From assembly GCA_012839295.1 (NCBI GenBank), contig DUNO01000007.1, forward strand, positions 62,001-126,000: a DNA stretch of 64,000 bases, read 5' to 3'. The stretch comes from Clostridiales bacterium. Lineage in GTDB: Bacteria > Bacillota > Clostridia > Lachnospirales > Lachnospiraceae. The notes under the pieces are model-generated. The model was not told the origin of the DNA and made no database searches. It saw nothing but the letters and a program-made list of their open reading frames with translations. This document shows, in pieces, positions 62,138 to 64,000 of this stretch. Position 1 is the first letter of the stretch. Every line of letters begins with the position of its first letter. Position numbers and translations under genes: made by a program.

Positions 62138-63391
62138 TTATAATTTGATATTTTTTAGCAGCGCGGCAAGCCCTGTTGTCGCTTCCCCACCTGTGGAATA
62201 GGAGGAGGGTGCTGCCCCGACCTCCTCAATCACTTCCGCTTTTTCTTCCACGGCTTTCATGCTGAGGCTGATTTTACCGTCCTTTACATCAAGAACTTTT
62301 ACGGTAACGGTTTCCCCTTCTTTAATTACTTCACTCGGGGATTTTATTCTTTTATCGCAGATCTGGGAAATGTGCAAAAGCCCTGACAGACCCTCCCCGA
62401 TATTAACAAAGGCTCCATAGGGAGTAATTTTTTCAACCGTACCGGTGGTTACAATTCCCACCTGCAAACGGGATATTTTACTCTTCCGGTCCTTGATTTC
62501 CCTGTCACGCTCTACTTCCTTGCCGGACAGGACAAGCTTTTTATTTTCAGCATCTGCGGTTATTACCACTACTTCAATTTCTTTCCCTACCCAGGCCTCC
62601 AGATCCTCAACATAGGTTAAAGAAAGCTGTGAGGCCGGGATAAAGCCCCTGACACCAAGGAGATAGGTCACCACACCGGCATTCACAGTCTGGGCAATTT
62701 TAACGCGGAATATCTTCCTGGATTCCATCGCTTCCTTTAATTGATCCCAGGCCAGGATGTCATCAGCGCGCTTTCTTGAAAGCAGAATATGCCCGTGTCC
62801 GTCATCCTCCCGGAGAACCGTTGCCGACATCTCTTCCCCGAGGGTAACATCGACCTTGATAGAAAATCCGGGATTATTGCTTAACTCCTCCAGCTTAATA
62901 ATGCCTTCCGTATAATACCCCAGATCCAGGATAACCTCCGATTCAGAGATTCCGATCACAGTACCGGTTAAAATGTCCCCTTCCTTTATCTTCTTAAAGG
63001 AACGTGCGATTTCATCCTTAAATTCATCCATGGAAGGGATAACCTCAGGAGCATCAGCAGGAGCCCCTTCTGTAGCTGTTTCGTCTGCAGCAGCATCGCC
63101 GGCAGACGTTGTACCTGTAGAGATTGTATCCTCAGGAGTATCATCTGCAGGTGCTGTACTTGCGGGGGTCGTATCCTCAGGAGCCTTGTCCACAGAGGTT
63201 ACGTCCGTAGAGGCCGCGCCCTTAGAAGCCTTGTCTGTAGATGTTGCATCTGCAGAGATCATGCCCTCAGGAGCCTTGTCCTCAGATGCTGCGTCTGCCA
63301 AGGCCATATCCTCAGAAGCCTTGTCCTGAGTCTCAGTAACGATAGTCTGTTGCATTAATTCTTCATCCTTGTTTTTCATTTCTTCACTCAT
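62138..63391 (-). CDS. S1 RNA-binding domain protein (ribosomal S1-like) with repetitive N terminus
   Basis: 417 residues. The first about 120 are a low-complexity Asp/Ala/Ser/Lys/Thr stretch with repeats such as ASEDKAPEG, SADATSTDKASKG and STDVTSVDKAPED. Three S1 domains follow at about 140-205 (EGDILTGTVIGISESEVILDLG), 215-290 (FRVKIAQTVNAGVVTYLLGV) and 305-375 (GIVTTGTVEKITPYGAFVNIG). Proteins of this kind are short ribosomal S1 homologues of Firmicutes and bind mRNA or the ribosome. The ribosome binding site is weak. It follows the (p)ppGpp synthetase gene by about 90 bases. Confidence 0.85.
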   Translation of the reverse strand: MSEEMKNKDEELMQQTIVTETQDKASEDMALADAASEDKAPEGMISADATSTDKASKGAASTDVTSVDKAPEDTTPASTAPADDTPEDTISTGTTSAGDAAADETATEGAPADAPEVIPSMDEFKDEIARSFKKIKEGDILTGTVIGISESEVILDLGYYTEGIIKLEELSNNPGFSIKVDVTLGEEMSATVLREDDGHGHILLSRKRADDILAWDQLKEAMESRKIFRVKIAQTVNAGVVTYLLGVRGFIPASQLSLTYVEDLEAWVGKEIEVVVITADAENKKLVLSGKEVERDREIKDRKSKISRLQVGIVTTGTVEKITPYGAFVNIGEGLSGLLHISQICDKRIKSPSEVIKEGETVTVKVLDVKDGKISLSMKAVEEKAEVIEEVGAAPSSYSTGGEATTGLAALLKNIKL

Positions 63392-63480
63392 TTTTTCTTA
63401 GACCGGAATATGTTATTCCTGCCCTTAACCTCCTTTTGTTTTATGGGTACTCCGGAAAGCTCCGCATTTAACGAATTCAT

Positions 63481-64000
63481 CTATGCCCTGATTCCAAAAA
63501 TCATTCTTTTTCTTCCTGGCTTTTCCCTGCTGGTTTTTTTCTTACCCTTATTCCCTTCCTTAGCTTCTTTATCCTCTTCCAGCTGCTCTGATACAACCTC
63601 AGACGCCACATTTTCCTCCGAAAGAGTGAATTCTGGTTGTCCAACTACCTGCTGCCCTAAAGTAATTTCCTCTTCCTCCACAATGGTTCCAAAGGATTCC
63701 GTTACAACGGACTGGTATGTAGTTGTGATTTGTTGCTGCCCTGCCTCCATATTAGCCTTGGTATAATTTTTAATTTCTTCATTTAAGCTTAACATTTTCT
63801 GATCTAAATATGCAACTATTTCCGAGCATTCCTTTAATTCCTTCCGGATATTCTCCGGTGCATTTCCCTCAAACTTATAATAAATCTTATGTTCCAGGCT
63901 CGCCCAGAAATCCATTGCAATGGTCCTGATCTGGATCTCAACCTTTGTCTCTATGGTCCGGTCCGATAAGTAAACCGGTATCGCAATAATCATGTGGTAG
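63481..64000 (-). CDS. Small alarmone ((p)ppGpp) synthetase, partial, C-terminal part
   Basis: The frame runs off the right edge. The visible 172 residues start YHMIIAIPVYLSDRTIETKVEIQIRT (given in part), then MDFWASLEHKIYYKFEG, the RelQ/YjbM pattern: EIQIRT carries the Glu and Arg of the synthetase fold, and the WASLEHKI-Y-K helix follows. It makes (p)ppGpp from GTP and ATP. The C-terminal extension (about 60 residues, rich in Glu and Val, then a Lys/Arg tail) is longer than in RelQ. It lies upstream of the S1 gene in the same direction. Confidence 0.85.
   Translation of the reverse strand, partial: YHMIIAIPVYLSDRTIETKVEIQIRTIAMDFWASLEHKIYYKFEGNAPENIRKELKECSEIVAYLDQKMLSLNEEIKNYTKANMEAGQQQITTTYQSVVTESFGTIVEEEEITLGQQVVGQPEFTLSEENVASEVVSEQLEEDKEAKEGNKGKKKTSREKPGRKRMIFGIRA

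Noticed and set aside
62973-63329. 118-codon Ala/Ser/Val-rich plus-strand frame
   Set aside because: Produced by the repeats of the S1 gene read on the other strand.

Overview
This 64 kb window looks like a chromosome segment of an anaerobic, spore-forming, flagellated Clostridia, most likely Lachnospiraceae. The grounds are sporulation genes (SpoIID, a SpoIIQ-like protein, BofA, a LysM/GH18 protein), flagellin with FliS, a Firmicutes-type Tad pilus operon with DUF5702 and DUF6382/FHA proteins, a T-box leader on metG, ATP-dependent PEP carboxykinase, and strong AGGAGG ribosome binding sites. There is no rRNA, CRISPR array, transposase, integrase or recognisable prophage. The species is not identified.

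Layout. 0-3.5 kb: the tail of a radical SAM protein, an M15 peptidase, the NAD regulator NiaR and a SpoIIQ-like LytM protein that has lost its zinc ligands. 4-11 kb: a minus-strand carbohydrate-use locus (AraC regulator, GH43, two ABC permeases, binding lipoprotein, an alpha/alpha-barrel glycosidase) without its own ATPase. 11.5-17.4 kb: tRNA-Gly(CCC), a membrane-tethered XRE regulator and a five-gene NAD salvage operon (nrtR, nicotinamidase, PRPP synthetase-like, NAMPT-type transferase, nadE), ending near a degenerate tRNA 3' end. 17.4-34.6 kb: mixed housekeeping genes (spoIID, mtnN, murG, HIT, histidine kinase, rhomboid, glpK) interspersed with decayed genes: two headless URO-D/MtaA-type methyltransferases, a headless LysR, a lipoprotein cut at a junction, and a duplicated PAS-AraC gene and hicA that each carry a one-base frameshift in a run of six. 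34.6-46.6 kb: the Tad/Flp pilus operon. 47.4-54.3 kb: BofA, a DUF2508-type protein, FliS, flagellin and a giant FliK-like protein. 54.5-64 kb: a DUF885 lipoprotein, pckA, T-box-controlled metG, a PD-(D/E)XK-like orphan protein, an S1-domain protein and the end of a (p)ppGpp synthetase.

How parts fit. The NAD operon looks self-contained: nicotinamide to nicotinate, local PRPP supply, phosphoribosyl transfer, then amidation by NadE. The residue that selects nicotinamide in human NAMPT is alanine here, which fits nicotinate as the real substrate. The sugar locus would import and trim oligosaccharides using an ATPase encoded elsewhere. The Tad operon contains motor, platform, pilin, prepilin peptidase, pseudopilins and an FHA protein.

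Unexplained structure includes two leader arrays of Shine-Dalgarno/anti-Shine-Dalgarno mini-hairpins (22.6 and 38.6 kb), a 151-bp element with perfect 24-bp terminal inverted repeats, a second copy of the tRNA promoter with no tRNA behind it, and two small genes of 45 and 55 residues.
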